DNA from: Kocuria rhizophila DC2201
Lineage (GTDB): Bacteria > Actinomycetota > Actinomycetes > Actinomycetales > Micrococcaceae
Direction of reading: 5' to 3'
NCBI RefSeq assembly: GCF_000010285.1
Contig: NC_010617.1
Span: 1,798,001 to 1,862,000 of the forward strand
DNA: 64,000 bases
Position numbers and translations under genes: made by a program. Positions 1 to 9,405 of the stretch are shown here, piece by piece. How positions within the stretch are numbered: the first letter of the stretch is position 1; every line of letters starts with the position of its first letter. The notes beneath the pieces are model-generated. The model was not told where the DNA came from, ran no database searches, and saw nothing but the letters and a program-made list of their open reading frames with translations.

Positions 1-147
1 AACGTCCCGCTCCGCGAGCTTCTCCGCCAGCTGGCCGCGCGACTTGGCCGTGGCGGTCAGCTGCCGCAGCACGATGTCGCGGGCGGTCTGCCGGGGATCG
101 GCGTCCCGACCCGGGGTGTCGGCCTCATCCGTGGAGGAGGCCGACAT
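1..147 (-). CDS. recX: RecX, regulator of RecA (partial, N-terminus only)
   Basis: This is the 5' end of a minus-strand gene that leaves the window at position 1. It translates from ATG at 147 to about 49 residues, including the stretch DIVLRQLTATAKSRGQLAEKL, which is typical of the first helical repeat of RecX. RecX binds RecA filaments and limits their activity. The gene lies directly downstream of recA on the same strand with a gap of about 100 bp, the usual actinobacterial recA-recX order. The rest of the protein lies outside the window. The call rests on both the motif and the position. Confidence 0.85.
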   Translation of the reverse strand, partial: MSASSTDEADTPGRDADPRQTARDIVLRQLTATAKSRGQLAEKLAERDV

Positions 148-210
148 CTTAGAACGCCGAGCGGCACGTGACCGCCCTCCGCGATGCGTGGAACCGCTCA
201 TTCAGGACCT

Positions 211-274
211 CCGGGTGTTCAGAACGCTGGGTGCTCGGAACTCCGGGTGCTCAGAACGCCGGGAGCTCGGCGTC
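211..274. repeat. Four tandem 16-bp imperfect repeats across the recA stop codon
   Basis: Four consecutive 16-bp units (211-226, 227-242, 243-258, 259-274) share the pattern CCGGGTGCTCAGAACG with a few substitutions. The fourth unit lies inside the recA coding sequence and the recA stop (251-253) falls in the third, so the last codons of recA are built from repeat unit. A 16-bp period is not a multiple of three, so gain or loss of a unit can change the reading frame at the C-terminus. Confidence 0.75.
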
Positions 275-1402
275 GTTGCCGGCCGCGGCGAAGGGCGCAT
301 CCGGGTCCAGGGCGGCGTCCACGGCCTCGGCTCCCTCCGCATCCTGCGTGGCCTCGTCCGGGTCCTCGGAGATGCCGAGCTTGATGAGGATCTTCCGCTC
401 GATCTCCTGCGCCAGCTCGGGGTTGTCCTTGAGGAAGCGCCGGGAGTTCTCCTTGCCCTGCCCCAGCTGGTCCCCCTCGTAGGTGAACCAGGCGCCCGAC
501 TTCTTCACGATCCCGTGCTCGACGCCCATGTCGATCAGGCCGCCCTCGATGGAGATTCCCTGGCCGTAGAGGATGTCGAACTCGGCCTGCTTGAAGGGCG
601 GGGCCATCTTGTTCTTCACGATCTTGGCGCGGGTGCGGTTGCCCACCGGGTTGGCGCCGTCCTTGAGGGTCTCGATGCGGCGGACGTCCACGCGCACCGA
701 GGCGTAGAACTTCAGGGCCTTGCCACCCGTGGTGGTCTCCGGGGAGCCGAAGAACACACCGATCTTCTCGCGCAGCTGGTTGATGAAGATAGCCGTGGTG
801 TTGGTGTGGGACAGCCGGCCCGTGATCTTGCGCAGCGCCTGGGACATCAGGCGCGCCTGCAAACCCACGTGGCTGTCTCCCATCTCGCCCTCGATCTCGG
901 CCTTGGGCACGAGCGCGGCCACGGAGTCGATCACGACGATGTCGATGGAGCCCGAGCCCACGAGCATGTCCATGATCTCGAGGGCCTGCTCACCGGTGTC
1001 CGGCTGGGACACCAGCAGGTTGTCCGTGTCCACGCCGAGCTTCTCGGCGTAGGCGGGATCCAGGGCGTGCTCGGCGTCGATGAACGCGGCGATGCCGCCG
1101 GACTTCTGGACGCTGGCCACGGCGTGCAGGGCCACGGTGGTCTTGCCGGAGGACTCCGGACCGTAGATCTCCACCACGCGGCCGCGGGGGAAGCCACCGA
1201 TGCCCAGGGCGACGTCCAGGGCGATCGACCCCGTGGGGATGGTCTCGATCTTGGTGGCGGGGCGGTCGCCCAGCCGCATGACCGATCCCTTGCCGTAGTT
1301 CTTGTCGATCTGGGAGAGCACCGTGTCCAGTGCCTTCTGCCGATCGGAGCCGGCCACCTGAGACGGCGCGGGCGCGGACGCACCCTTGGACTTGGCTGCC
1401 AT
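251..1402 (-). CDS. recA: Recombinase RecA
   Basis: RecA forms ATP-dependent filaments on single-stranded DNA, catalyses strand exchange, and triggers LexA self-cleavage. The 383-residue protein has the full RecA fold, with the Walker A motif GPESSGKTT at residues 81-89 and the conserved [16 protein letters not shown] region. The C-terminus is acidic and alanine-rich and ends in ELPAF, encoded by a 16-bp tandem repeat. The ATG start at 1402 follows an AGGTG-type ribosome site. An SOS box lies about 120 bp upstream (1522-1537). recX follows on the same strand. Confidence 0.98.
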   Translation of the reverse strand: MAAKSKGASAPAPSQVAGSDRQKALDTVLSQIDKNYGKGSVMRLGDRPATKIETIPTGSIALDVALGIGGFPRGRVVEIYGPESSGKTTVALHAVASVQKSGGIAAFIDAEHALDPAYAEKLGVDTDNLLVSQPDTGEQALEIMDMLVGSGSIDIVVIDSVAALVPKAEIEGEMGDSHVGLQARLMSQALRKITGRLSHTNTTAIFINQLREKIGVFFGSPETTTGGKALKFYASVRVDVRRIETLKDGANPVGNRTRAKIVKNKMAPPFKQAEFDILYGQGISIEGGLIDMGVEHGIVKKSGAWFTYEGDQLGQGKENSRRFLKDNPELAQEIERKILIKLGISEDPDEATQDAEGAEAVDAALDPDAPFAAAGNDAELPAF

Positions 1403-1521
1403 GATTCACCTCGGATCTCGGGGGCCGTGACGGCCCGGTCGATGTCTTCGCGGTCCACGCTATCGAGGGGGTCCGACACTCATAAGGGACCGTCCCGACT
1501 GTGGAGCACACGTGACGCTGT

Positions 1522-1537
1522 TCGAATATACCTTCGA
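1522..1537 (-). promoter_or_regulatory. SOS (LexA) box upstream of recA
   Basis: The 16-bp element TCGAATATACCTTCGA has TCGAA and TTCGA arms, matching the actinobacterial LexA consensus TCGAAC-N4-GTTCGA in length and outer arms. It lies about 120 bp before the recA start, as expected for LexA repression of recA. The match is seen directly; LexA binding is inferred. Confidence 0.8.
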
Positions 1538-1663
1538 ACCGCTCCCCGTGCACGTCGAACGGCGTGGCGCCCTCCGTGCCGTGGGCCAGGCCCGCGGGAC
1601 GTCGCGCCCACCGGCGGTGTGCCGCATGCCGGACGGCCCGGGTCCACCACCTCGAACCGCGCC

Positions 1664-1885
1664 TCAGCCCCGGGGCGGCTGGTCGGGGCCCCACCACCGG
1701 GACTCGGGGACCTCCTGTGCCCGGCACACCGCGAACCACACGGTCTTGGGATCAACCCCGGCATCGAGGGCCTCGGTGGCGGTGCGCTCCCCCACCTCGC
1801 TGAGCACGAGGTCCTGGGCGAGCACACGGCAGTAGCCGGCCCCGAACTCGTGGGCCATCAGTTCCCAGAACGTGCTGACGCGCAT
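1664..1885 (-). CDS. DUF3046 family protein
   Basis: A 73-residue protein beginning MRVSTFWELMAHEFG and containing VCRAQEVPESRWWG near the end. This matches the small DUF3046 family, which in actinobacteria is nearly always found upstream of recA. The biochemical role is unknown. The start at 1885 is preceded by GAGGAG about 9 bases upstream. It lies on the same strand as recA but is separated from it by about 260 bp that contains the SOS box, so recA probably has its own promoter. Confidence 0.85.
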   Translation of the reverse strand: MRVSTFWELMAHEFGAGYCRVLAQDLVLSEVGERTATEALDAGVDPKTVWFAVCRAQEVPESRWWGPDQPPRG

Positions 1886-1957
1886 GGTGCGGATCTCCTC
1901 GGACGGTGCTCGGGCTCGTGCTCCCCACCACGGGGCGGTGCAGCACGGTGCAACGGG

Positions 1958-1985
1958 AACGGACCCGCCCGAAGGCGGGTCCGTT
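1958..1985 (-). terminator. Hairpin terminator after the ClgR-like gene
   Basis: A perfect 12-bp stem (AACGGACCCGCC and its complement) closes a CGAA tetraloop. It sits just past the end of the regulator gene (2029) and before the DUF3046 gene. There is no strong U-tract, as is common for high-GC actinobacterial terminators. Confidence 0.7.
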
Positions 1986-2028
1986 GGACGGGTCTGTGCG
2001 TCGGCGCCGCGGCGTCGACCGGAATTCC

Positions 2029-2400
2029 CTAGTGGGCGCCCGCGGCGGTCCCGCCGCGCAGCTGGCGCACCTCGCGGGTGAACTCCTCGGTCATCTCGGA
2101 CGGGACGGTGTCCGGGATGAAGTTGCCCTCGGCGTACGCGAGCCGGTCAGCGACCTCCCGCAGCATCTGGGACATCGGGATGTCCAGGGCGGTGCAGATC
2201 GAGGCCAGCAGCTCGGAGGAGGCCTCCTTCTGGCCGCGCTCCACCTCGCTCAGGTAGCCCAGGGAGACACGGGCGCTGTGCGAGACCTCGCGCAGGGTGC
2301 GGCCCTGACGCTGCCGGACGCTGCGCAGCACCTCCCCGATCTCCTGGCGCAGGACGCCCACCTTGGTCTCGTGGGTCTCCGCGTGAACTTCATCGGCCAT
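2029..2400 (-). CDS. clgR: ClgR-like XRE-family transcriptional regulator
   Basis: A helix-turn-helix regulator of about 123 residues. The core [21 protein letters not shown] followed by QKEASSELL is the signature of actinobacterial ClgR, which activates clp protease and other proteostasis genes. I chose the ATG at 2400 because AAGGA lies 7 bases upstream of it; an in-frame ATG at 2454 would add 18 residues ([12 protein letters not shown]...) with no family support. Its place next to cinA and pgsA is the usual one for this regulator. A hairpin terminator follows. ClgR is often controlled by proteolysis; nothing in the DNA shows that here. Confidence 0.85.
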   Translation of the reverse strand: MADEVHAETHETKVGVLRQEIGEVLRSVRQRQGRTLREVSHSARVSLGYLSEVERGQKEASSELLASICTALDIPMSQMLREVADRLAYAEGNFIPDTVPSEMTEEFTREVRQLRGGTAAGAH

Positions 2401-2605
2401 ACCCACGTCCTTCCAACGGACGACACCATTGACGGACACGGGTTGCTTCGTCATGTGAATTGCCTACTCCTCGTATCAACGAACGGGGCTCTGCGCACCG
2501 CGACCGGTGCGGCTGTCGAGATCACCTTCAGTCCTGCGGACTCAATCTCTGACAGTCATAACGTGCTTGCAGGGTCAATTGTTCCCCTTCGCCGGAGGAA
2601 AAGCA

Positions 2606-3136
2606 CTAGGCGTTGGCTGGGAATGCGATTTGAGTCGCCAGTGTGTCGATCGCATGCCGCACGGTGTCCGCGCGGATCCGGGCGCGGTCCCCGGAGAGGT
2701 CGAGCCGCCGCACGCACTCGCCACCCGGCCCGCTGACGCCCACGAACACGGTGCCCACCGCGTGCCCGTCGTGGGGCTCCGGACCCGCGACGCCCGTGGT
2801 GGACACGGCCCAGTCCACGCCCAGTGCACTGCGTGCGCCCCGGGCCATGGCCAGTGCCACGTCCGGGTCCACTGCTCCGCGGCGTGCGAGCAGCTCGTGG
2901 GACACGGCCAGCACGCGCTCCTTGACCCCGTGCGAGTAGCTGACCACCGCCCCCTCGAAGCACGACGATGCCCCGGGCACCGTGACGATCTCCGCCGCCA
3001 CGGACCCGCCGGTCAAAGACTCCGCGGTACCCACCGTGAGACCCCGCTCGGCGGCCAGGCGGACCAGGAAGGCGGCGTCGTGCGGTGCGTGCGCGGCCTC
3101 CGAAAGGGCGCGGGCGGCGTCGTGCCCGGTGCTCAC
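2606..3136 (-). CDS. cinA: CinA C-terminal domain protein (nicotinamide-nucleotide amidase)
   Basis: A 176-residue stand-alone CinA C-terminal domain. The signature VGTAESLTGG lies near residues 38-47, and the segments GVAGP and VGTVFVGV follow. Family members hydrolyse nicotinamide mononucleotide to nicotinate mononucleotide in pyridine nucleotide salvage. The N-terminal MoCF-like domain of full-length CinA is absent, which is common in actinobacteria. The GTG start overlaps the pgsA stop in a GTGA, so translation is probably coupled to pgsA. Confidence 0.9.
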   Translation of the reverse strand: MSTGHDAARALSEAAHAPHDAAFLVRLAAERGLTVGTAESLTGGSVAAEIVTVPGASSCFEGAVVSYSHGVKERVLAVSHELLARRGAVDPDVALAMARGARSALGVDWAVSTTGVAGPEPHDGHAVGTVFVGVSGPGGECVRRLDLSGDRARIRADTVRHAIDTLATQIAFPANA

Positions 3137-3780
3137 GCGGCGTCCCCGCGCAGCGCCCGGTGGCGCAGCTGCACGGCCTTGACCACGTAGTCCACGCCGG
3201 TGACGACCGTGGCGAGCAGCGCGAGCGCCGTGAGGGCCCACGCGAACCACAGCCACCACGCACCCACGAGCGGTGCCAGCGGCAGCAGGAGAGCGATCAG
3301 CGCCGCCGTCTGGAGCACGGTCTTGGTCTTGCCGCCCTTGGACGCAGCCATCACGCCGTAGCGGATGACCACGAAGCGCATCACGGTGATGCCCCACTCG
3401 CGCACGAGGATCACGATGGTCACCCACCACCACAGCTCGCCCAGCAGGGACAGCACGACGAACGCGGAGCCGGTGAGCAGCTTGTCCGCGATCGGGTCCG
3501 CGATCTTGCCGAAGCTCGTGATCAGGTTGCGGGCGCGGGCGAGGTCCCCGTCGAGCTTGTCCGTGTACATCGCCAGGCCGAACGTGACCACGGCGGCCCA
3601 GCGCATGCCCGGGGAGTCCTGGCCGTGGGTCCCACCGGCCCACAGGAACCAGACGAAGAACGGGACCATGACGATCCGCAGGGCCGTCAGGGCGTTGGGC
3701 AGGTTCCAGTTGGAGCTGCTGGGTACCGGCTCCGCGTGCGGGGTGGGCTCGTGTGCGGTCATCGTCCTGTCAGCTCCCAT
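3133..3780 (-). CDS. pgsA: CDP-diacylglycerol--glycerol-3-phosphate 3-phosphatidyltransferase
   Basis: An integral membrane enzyme of 215 residues that makes phosphatidylglycerol phosphate, the first committed step to phosphatidylglycerol. The CDP-alcohol phosphatidyltransferase motif is visible as DG-x2-AR-x8-G-x3-D-x3-D in DKLDGDLARARNLITSFG followed by KIADPIAD. Several hydrophobic segments follow. Two starts are possible: ATG 3780, preceded by GAGGACGC, or ATG 3762, which overlaps the ftsK stop in an ATGA. I prefer 3780 because the spacing before 3762 is too short. The gene is the middle member of ftsK-pgsA-cinA. Confidence 0.92.
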   Translation of the reverse strand: MGADRTMTAHEPTPHAEPVPSSSNWNLPNALTALRIVMVPFFVWFLWAGGTHGQDSPGMRWAAVVTFGLAMYTDKLDGDLARARNLITSFGKIADPIADKLLTGSAFVVLSLLGELWWWVTIVILVREWGITVMRFVVIRYGVMAASKGGKTKTVLQTAALIALLLPLAPLVGAWWLWFAWALTALALLATVVTGVDYVVKAVQLRHRALRGDAA

Positions 3781-6665
3781 GCGTCCTCGGATGTCTCGGA
3801 TCCGTCGTGGTAGTCGTGGGCCACGTCGGCCAGCGACGCCTCCACCGGATCCTCTCCGTAGTCCACGGACCCCGTGGCGGGTGCGGCGGGAGCCGGGGGC
3901 TCCTCACCGCGGATCAGCGCGAGCGTCGCGGCGAGGTCGTCGGGCTTGACCAGCACGTCCCGGGCCTTGGAGCCCTCCGACGCGCCCACCACCCCGCGGG
4001 ACTCGAGCAGGTCCATGAGCCGCCCGGCCTTCGCGAAGCCCACGCGCAGCTTGCGCTGCAGCATGGAGGTGGAGCCGAACTGCGTGGTGATGATCAGCTC
4101 CGCGGCCTGCAGCAGGACGTCGAGGTCGTCCCCGATGTCCTCGTCGATGGTCTTCTTGGGGGCCTCCTGGACGACGTCGTCCCGGTAGTCCGCGGTCATC
4201 TGCGACTTCACGTGCTCGACGACCTTGTGGATCTCTGACTCGGACACCCACGCGCCCTGCACGCGCATGGGCTTGGAGGCGCCCATGGGCAGGAAGAGGG
4301 CGTCGCCCTGGCCGATCAGCTTCTCCGCGCCCGCCTGGTCCAGGACCACCCGCGAGTCCGTGACCGAGGACGTGGCGAACGCCATGCGCGAGGGCACGTT
4401 GGCCTTGATCAGCCCCGTGACCACGTCCACGGAGGGGCGCTGCGTGGCCAGCACCAGGTGGATGCCGGCGGCGCGGGCCAGCTGGGTGATGCGCACGATC
4501 GCGTCCTCGACGTCCCGCGGGGCCACCATCATGAGGTCCGCGAGCTCGTCCACGATCACCAGCAGGTACGGGTAGGGCCGGATGGTCCGCTTGGACCCCG
4601 GCTCCGGCTGCACCTTGCCGTTGCGCACGGCCTTGTTGAAGTCGTCGATGTGCTTGTACCCGAAGTGCGAGAGGTCGTCGTAGCGGGCGTCCATCTCGCG
4701 CACCACCCACTGCAGGGCCTCGGCGGCCTTCTTGGGGTTGGTGATGATGGGCGTGATCAGGTGGGGCACGCCCTCGTACGCGGTGAGCTCCACGCGCTTG
4801 GGGTCCACCATCACCAGGCGCACCTCGTCCGGGGTGGAGCGCATGAGGATGGAGACGATCATGGAGTTCACGAACGAGGACTTGCCCGCGCCCGTGGCAC
4901 CGGCCACGAGCAGGTGGGGCATCTTGGCGAGGTTCGCGAGCACGAACCCGCCCTCGACGTCCTTGCCCACGCCCATGACCATGGGGTGCTCCGAGGCCCG
5001 CGCCTTCTGCGAGCGCAGCACGTCCCCCAGCGCCACGGTCTCGCGGTCCGTGTTGGGGATCTCGATGCCGATCGCGGACTTGCCGGGGATCGGCGAGAGG
5101 ATGCGCACGTCCGCAGACGCCACGGCGTAGGCGATGTTCTTGGACAGTGCGGTCACCCGCTCCACCTTGGTGCCCGAGCCGAGCTCGATCTCGTAGCGCG
5201 TGACCGTGGGTCCGCGCGAGAAGCCGGTGACCTCGGCGTCCACCTTGAACTGCTGCAGCACGTTGGTGAGCGCGCCGACCACCTGGTCGTTGGCCTCGGA
5301 GCGCTCCTTGGCGGGCGGGCCCTGCACGAGGTCCGCCACGGGCGGGAGGCTGTAGGCGACGTCGCCCTGCAGCTTGAGCTGCTCGGAGCGGGCCGGGATC
5401 GGGGTGCTCGGGGTGTGGGTGCGGGGCTCCTCGGCCTCGTCCGTGACGTCCAGTGCGGGGGCGTCCGACGCCGCCGCGGTGTCGGACGCGGGCGCCATCC
5501 CCTGCTCCTCGCGCAGCTTCTGGGCCTCGCGCTGGGAGCGGGTCGGCCGCTTCTCCCCCGGGCGGGGCCCGGCCTGCGCGGGCGGGACCACCTCGGTGGC
5601 CTGTGCGTCCTCGGAACCGGCGGCAGTCGACCCCGCGGCCGTGGAGCCCGCGCGGGTCCCAGCCGCGGCACCGGATCGCGTGCCGGGCCCGGCCGTGTGC
5701 GAGCCCACGTCGAACACGCTCGTCGACGCCGCTCCCCGGGCCTCCCGGCGGTTCGCCTCGTCCACGACGGCGCGCTCGAAGGCCTCGTCCCCGTCGTAGC
5801 GGTCCAGCTCCTGACGCTGCCGACGGCGCTGCGCACGCCCCGTCTTCTTGCCGCCGCGGGCAGGTTCCAGGTAGGAGCGGTCGTGCTCTGTGGCCGAGAG
5901 GTCGGTGACGCGGGGCTCGGTCTGGCCGGTGAGCCGACGGTAGAGCTCGCGCAGCCGCGGTCCGATCTCCCCCACCGGGGTGGCGGTCATGACCAGCAGG
6001 GACAGGGCGGCCAGGAGGACCAGCACGGCCAGCGCGCCCCAGCGGGTCACGAGGGAGGCCAGTGGATCCGCGGCGAGGAAGCCGACGAAGCCGCCGGCTC
6101 GCCACACCGCCTCGAAACCGTCCCCGAGACCGGGGGCTCCGCCCGCGAGGTGGGCGATCCCGGAGCCCGCCACGGTGAGCCCGAGCAGTCCGATGGCGAT
6201 GCGGTTGTTGGCCTGGGTGGACTCCGGGTGCCGGAAGACCCGGATGGCGAAGCACACGCACAGGATGGGGAGCACGAGGGCCATGAACCCGAAGGTCCCG
6301 CCCACCACGGCGTGCACCCAGGAAGCGGGCACGGACACGGGGGCAAAGTCCGCCCCGCGCAGGTTCCACCACTCCACCGCGGCGATGAGCACGCCCAGCA
6401 CGAGCCACACGAGGGCCCCGCCGTCACGGCGCTGCTCGGGGGCGATGTCGGTGCGCAGGGTTCCCACCCGGCGCACCGCGGCTCCCACCACGTGCCCGGC
6501 ACCGGACCAGGCCCCGACCACCCCGCGAAGCGCGGTGGCGCCGGCCGAGGACCCCGGGGACGCGGTGCGTGCCGGGGTCTTCTTGCCGTTGCGGGGGGAA
6601 CGCGCGGGGGTCTTGGACCGGGACGTGGTCTTCGACGAGCGCGCGGGGGAAGTTCGTGACGCCAT
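3759..6665 (-). CDS. ftsK: DNA translocase FtsK
   Basis: FtsK is a membrane-anchored ATPase that pumps chromosome ends through the septum and activates dif recombination. The 968-residue protein has a basic, Ser/Thr/Lys-rich N-terminus, about four membrane segments, a low-complexity linker, the translocase domain with Walker A GATGAGKS near residue 590, and a C-terminal gamma winged-helix domain (ELIITTQFGSTSMLQRKLRV). The ATG at 6665 (MASRTSPARSS) was chosen because the preceding DNA forms the terminator of the RNase J gene; a longer frame from 6809 would run through that hairpin. Confidence 0.95.
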   Translation of the reverse strand: MASRTSPARSSKTTSRSKTPARSPRNGKKTPARTASPGSSAGATALRGVVGAWSGAGHVVGAAVRRVGTLRTDIAPEQRRDGGALVWLVLGVLIAAVEWWNLRGADFAPVSVPASWVHAVVGGTFGFMALVLPILCVCFAIRVFRHPESTQANNRIAIGLLGLTVAGSGIAHLAGGAPGLGDGFEAVWRAGGFVGFLAADPLASLVTRWGALAVLVLLAALSLLVMTATPVGEIGPRLRELYRRLTGQTEPRVTDLSATEHDRSYLEPARGGKKTGRAQRRRQRQELDRYDGDEAFERAVVDEANRREARGAASTSVFDVGSHTAGPGTRSGAAAGTRAGSTAAGSTAAGSEDAQATEVVPPAQAGPRPGEKRPTRSQREAQKLREEQGMAPASDTAAASDAPALDVTDEAEEPRTHTPSTPIPARSEQLKLQGDVAYSLPPVADLVQGPPAKERSEANDQVVGALTNVLQQFKVDAEVTGFSRGPTVTRYEIELGSGTKVERVTALSKNIAYAVASADVRILSPIPGKSAIGIEIPNTDRETVALGDVLRSQKARASEHPMVMGVGKDVEGGFVLANLAKMPHLLVAGATGAGKSSFVNSMIVSILMRSTPDEVRLVMVDPKRVELTAYEGVPHLITPIITNPKKAAEALQWVVREMDARYDDLSHFGYKHIDDFNKAVRNGKVQPEPGSKRTIRPYPYLLVIVDELADLMMVAPRDVEDAIVRITQLARAAGIHLVLATQRPSVDVVTGLIKANVPSRMAFATSSVTDSRVVLDQAGAEKLIGQGDALFLPMGASKPMRVQGAWVSESEIHKVVEHVKSQMTADYRDDVVQEAPKKTIDEDIGDDLDVLLQAAELIITTQFGSTSMLQRKLRVGFAKAGRLMDLLESRGVVGASEGSKARDVLVKPDDLAATLALIRGEEPPAPAAPATGSVDYGEDPVEASLADVAHDYHDGSETSEDAWELTGR

Positions 6666-6689
6666 TGCTCCAGGGTACCCGGACGCACG

Positions 6690-6723
6690 ACGGCCCGTCC
6701 GGTCGCGTGACCGGACGGGCCGT
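6690..6723 (-). terminator. Terminator between RNase J and ftsK
   Basis: A perfect 15-bp GC-rich stem (ACGGCCCGTCCGGTC with its complement) closes a GCGT loop. It lies 26 bp past the RNase J stop codon and just before the ftsK start. Confidence 0.8.
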
Positions 6724-6748
6724 GGGGCGCGTGCGGGGCGCGGGGGCG

Positions 6749-8443
6749 TCAGGCCTCCACGACCACCGGCACGATCATGGGCTTGCGGCGCAGGCGGCGG
6801 GAGACCCACGAGCCCACGGTGCGGCGCACGATCTGCTGCAGCTGGTGGGAGGTGTGGTTCTTGCCGCTCTCGCTCAGGGCGTCCTCAAGGGCCGCGGCGA
6901 TCTTCGGGCGGATCTCGTTGAAGACCTTGTCCTCCTCGGCCACGCCGCGGGCGTGGATGTCCGGGCCGGAGACGATCTTGCCGGTGTCCCGGTTGACCAC
7001 CGTGACCACCGAGATGAACCCCTCCTCGCCGAGGGTCATGCGGTCCTTGAGGTCCGCGTCCGTGATCTCGCCCACGGAGGAGCCGTCCACGTAGATGAAC
7101 CCGCACTCCACCTGGCCGGTGATCTTCACCTTCCCGGCGTGCATGTCCACCACGGTGCCGTTCTCCGCGAGGATCACGTGGTCGTCGGGGACCCCGGTCT
7201 CCCGGGCGAGCTCACCGTTGGCGATCAGGTGCCGGATCTCGCCGTGCACCGGCATCACGTACTCGGGCTCCACGATGTTGTAGCAGTAGAGCAGCTCGCC
7301 GGCGCCGGCGTGGCCGGAGACGTGGACCTTGGCGTTGCCCTTGTGCACCACGTTGGCGCCCAGGCGCATGAGGCCGTTGATCACGCGGAACACGGAGTTC
7401 TCGTTGCCCGGGATCAGGGAGGACGCGAGGATCACGGTGTCCCCCGCGTTGACCTGGACCTTGTGGTCCCCGTTGGCCATGCGGGACAGCGCGGCCATGG
7501 GCTCGCCCTGGGAGCCGGTGCACATGATGACGATCTTGTCGTCCGGGTAGTCCCCGACCTTCTTCTGGTCCACGAGCACGTTGGGCGGCACGTCCAGGTA
7601 GCCGAGCTTCTCCGCGATCGCCATGTTGCGGATCATGGAGCGGCCCATCAGCACCACCTTGCGCCCGCTGGCCACGGCGGCGTCGAGCACCTGCTGCACG
7701 CGGTGCACGTGCGAGGAGAAGGACGCCACGATCACGCGCTGCTTGGCGCGGGCCACCACGTCCGCGAGCACGGGGCCGATGGCCTTCTCGGACGGGATGA
7801 ACCCGGGGACCTCGGCGTTGGTGGAGTCCGTGAGGAACAGGTCCACGCCCTCCTCGCCCAGCCGGGCGAAGTGGCGCAGGTCCGTGATGCGCCCGTCCAG
7901 GGGCAGCTGGTCCATCTTGAAGTCGCCGGTGTGCAGCACGGTGCCGGCCTTGGTGCGCAGGAACACCGCGAGGGCGTCGGGGATGGAGTGGTTCACGGCC
8001 ACGAACTCGCACTCGAACTCGCCGAGGCGCTCCACCTGGCCCTCGCGCACGGCCATGGTGAACGGCTTGATGCGGTGCTCCTGCAGCTTGGCCTCGATCA
8101 GGGCGAGGGTCAGCTGGGAGCCGATCACGGGGATGTCGGGGCGGCGCTTGAGCAGGTACGGGACCGCCCCGATGTGGTCCTCGTGGCCGTGCGTGAGCAC
8201 GATGGCCACGATGTCGTCGATGCGGTCCCGGATGTTGTTGATGTCCGGCAGGATCAGGTCCACACCGGGCTGGGTTTCCTCGGGGAACAGGACGCCGCAG
8301 TCCACCACGAGCAGCTGCCCGTTGATCTCGAACACGGTCATGTTCCGGCCGACCTCACCGAGCCCACCCAGGGGCACCACGCGAAGGGTGTCCTTCGCGA
8401 GGGCCGGAGGTTCGGCGAGGGCGGTGGAGTTCCACTGGGTCAT
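6749..8443 (-). CDS. rnj: Ribonuclease J
   Basis: A metallo-beta-lactamase-fold ribonuclease of 564 residues with endo- and 5'-exonuclease activity in mRNA decay and rRNA maturation. The zinc-binding motif HGHEDH is at residues 85-90, followed by IGAVPYLL. The central beta-CASP domain includes LTDSTNAEVPG and SFSSHVHRVQQ, and the C-terminal RNase J domain is complete. An AAAGGGG ribosome site precedes the ATG. It follows dapA by 16 bp, as in many actinobacteria, and a strong hairpin ends the unit. Confidence 0.96.
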   Translation of the reverse strand: MTQWNSTALAEPPALAKDTLRVVPLGGLGEVGRNMTVFEINGQLLVVDCGVLFPEETQPGVDLILPDINNIRDRIDDIVAIVLTHGHEDHIGAVPYLLKRRPDIPVIGSQLTLALIEAKLQEHRIKPFTMAVREGQVERLGEFECEFVAVNHSIPDALAVFLRTKAGTVLHTGDFKMDQLPLDGRITDLRHFARLGEEGVDLFLTDSTNAEVPGFIPSEKAIGPVLADVVARAKQRVIVASFSSHVHRVQQVLDAAVASGRKVVLMGRSMIRNMAIAEKLGYLDVPPNVLVDQKKVGDYPDDKIVIMCTGSQGEPMAALSRMANGDHKVQVNAGDTVILASSLIPGNENSVFRVINGLMRLGANVVHKGNAKVHVSGHAGAGELLYCYNIVEPEYVMPVHGEIRHLIANGELARETGVPDDHVILAENGTVVDMHAGKVKITGQVECGFIYVDGSSVGEITDADLKDRMTLGEEGFISVVTVVNRDTGKIVSGPDIHARGVAEEDKVFNEIRPKIAAALEDALSESGKNHTSHQLQQIVRRTVGSWVSRRLRRKPMIVPVVVEA

Positions 8444-8459
8444 GAGACCCCTTTCATTG

Positions 8460-9395
8460 CTAGTTGGTCAGGGTGTCCGCAATCACCGACGTGCTCAGAT
8501 CCGCGCGGATCTGCTCCAGTTCGGCGTGCGTGGGTGCCACGTGCGGCAGGCGCACGGTGCTGTTCGGCAGGCGGTCCTGCCACTGAAGAATGGTCTTGGC
8601 GGCCACGGCGCCGGGCACGCGCGTCATAGTGGCGCGCACGAGCGGCAGCAGCTCCTCGTGCAGCCGCCGCGCGGTCACGAGGTCCGAGGCCAGGACGGCG
8701 TCCACCATGCGGCGGTAGCGCGGGGTGTCCACGTGCGTGGTGACACCCACGAGCCCTGCGGCCCCGATGGCCATCCACGGCAGGGTGAGGGCGTCGTCGC
8801 CGGAGTAGTACACGAGGTCCGTCTCCGCCATCACGCGCGAGGCCGCCACGAAGTCCGCCTTGGCGTCCTTGACGGCCACGAGGTTCGGGTGGGAGGACAG
8901 CGAGATCAGGGTCTCGGCCTCGATGGGGATCCCGGAGCGGCCGGGGATGTCGTACATCATGATGGGCGTGTCCACGGAGTCCGCGAGCGAGCGGAAGTGG
9001 GCCTCCACCCCGGCCTGCGTGGGCTTGTTGTAGTACGGGGTGACCACGAGCAGACCGTCCATCCCGATCTTCTCAGCCTCGAGGCACAGGTACCGGGAGT
9101 GCTCGGTGTCGTTGGACCCCGTGCCGGCCAGCAGCGGCACCCGCGAGCCCACGGCGTCCTTCACCGCGCGGAACACGGAGAGGTTCTCCTCGTCCGTCAT
9201 GGTGGAGTACTCCCCGGTGGTGCCGCACACCACCAGCCCGTCGCAGCCGTCGTCCACGAGCTGCTCCGCGAGGGCCGCGGTGGCCTCGAGGTCCACGGTG
9301 CGGTCCTCGTGAAAGACCGTGACCATGGCGGTGAGCAGGGTCCCGAACAGGGGTGCGGGACGGTCCGTGGGCGAGGGGGCGATCTCGTGTGTCAT
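8460..9395 (-). CDS. dapA: 4-hydroxy-tetrahydrodipicolinate synthase
   Basis: DapA condenses pyruvate with aspartate semialdehyde in the diaminopimelate/lysine pathway. The 311-residue protein has VVCGTTGEYSTM, the TPYYNKPTQ loop with the catalytic tyrosine near residue 121, and the Schiff-base lysine K176 in NLVAVKDAKAD. The ATG at 9395 was chosen because the MTHEIAPSP N-terminus has the normal length; the upstream extension to 9500 is GC-rich filler. It belongs with dapB upstream on the same strand, separated by a membrane TPR gene. Confidence 0.96.
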   Translation of the reverse strand: MTHEIAPSPTDRPAPLFGTLLTAMVTVFHEDRTVDLEATAALAEQLVDDGCDGLVVCGTTGEYSTMTDEENLSVFRAVKDAVGSRVPLLAGTGSNDTEHSRYLCLEAEKIGMDGLLVVTPYYNKPTQAGVEAHFRSLADSVDTPIMMYDIPGRSGIPIEAETLISLSSHPNLVAVKDAKADFVAASRVMAETDLVYYSGDDALTLPWMAIGAAGLVGVTTHVDTPRYRRMVDAVLASDLVTARRLHEELLPLVRATMTRVPGAVAAKTILQWQDRLPNSTVRLPHVAPTHAELEQIRADLSTSVIADTLTN

Positions 9396-9405
9396 GACCA
9401 CCAGG

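Noticed and set aside
44-2032. Long plus-strand open frame (662 codons) opposite recA and DUF3046
   Set aside because: It is antisense to well-supported genes and its translation is low complexity. High-GC DNA commonly leaves open frames opposite real genes.
2461-2605. ClgR-type binding site upstream of the regulator and cinA
   Set aside because: The CGCC/GGCG spacing near 2586-2612 does not fit the known ClgR motif well. A GCACCG-CGAC-CGGTGC inverted repeat at 2495-2510 is present but not diagnostic.
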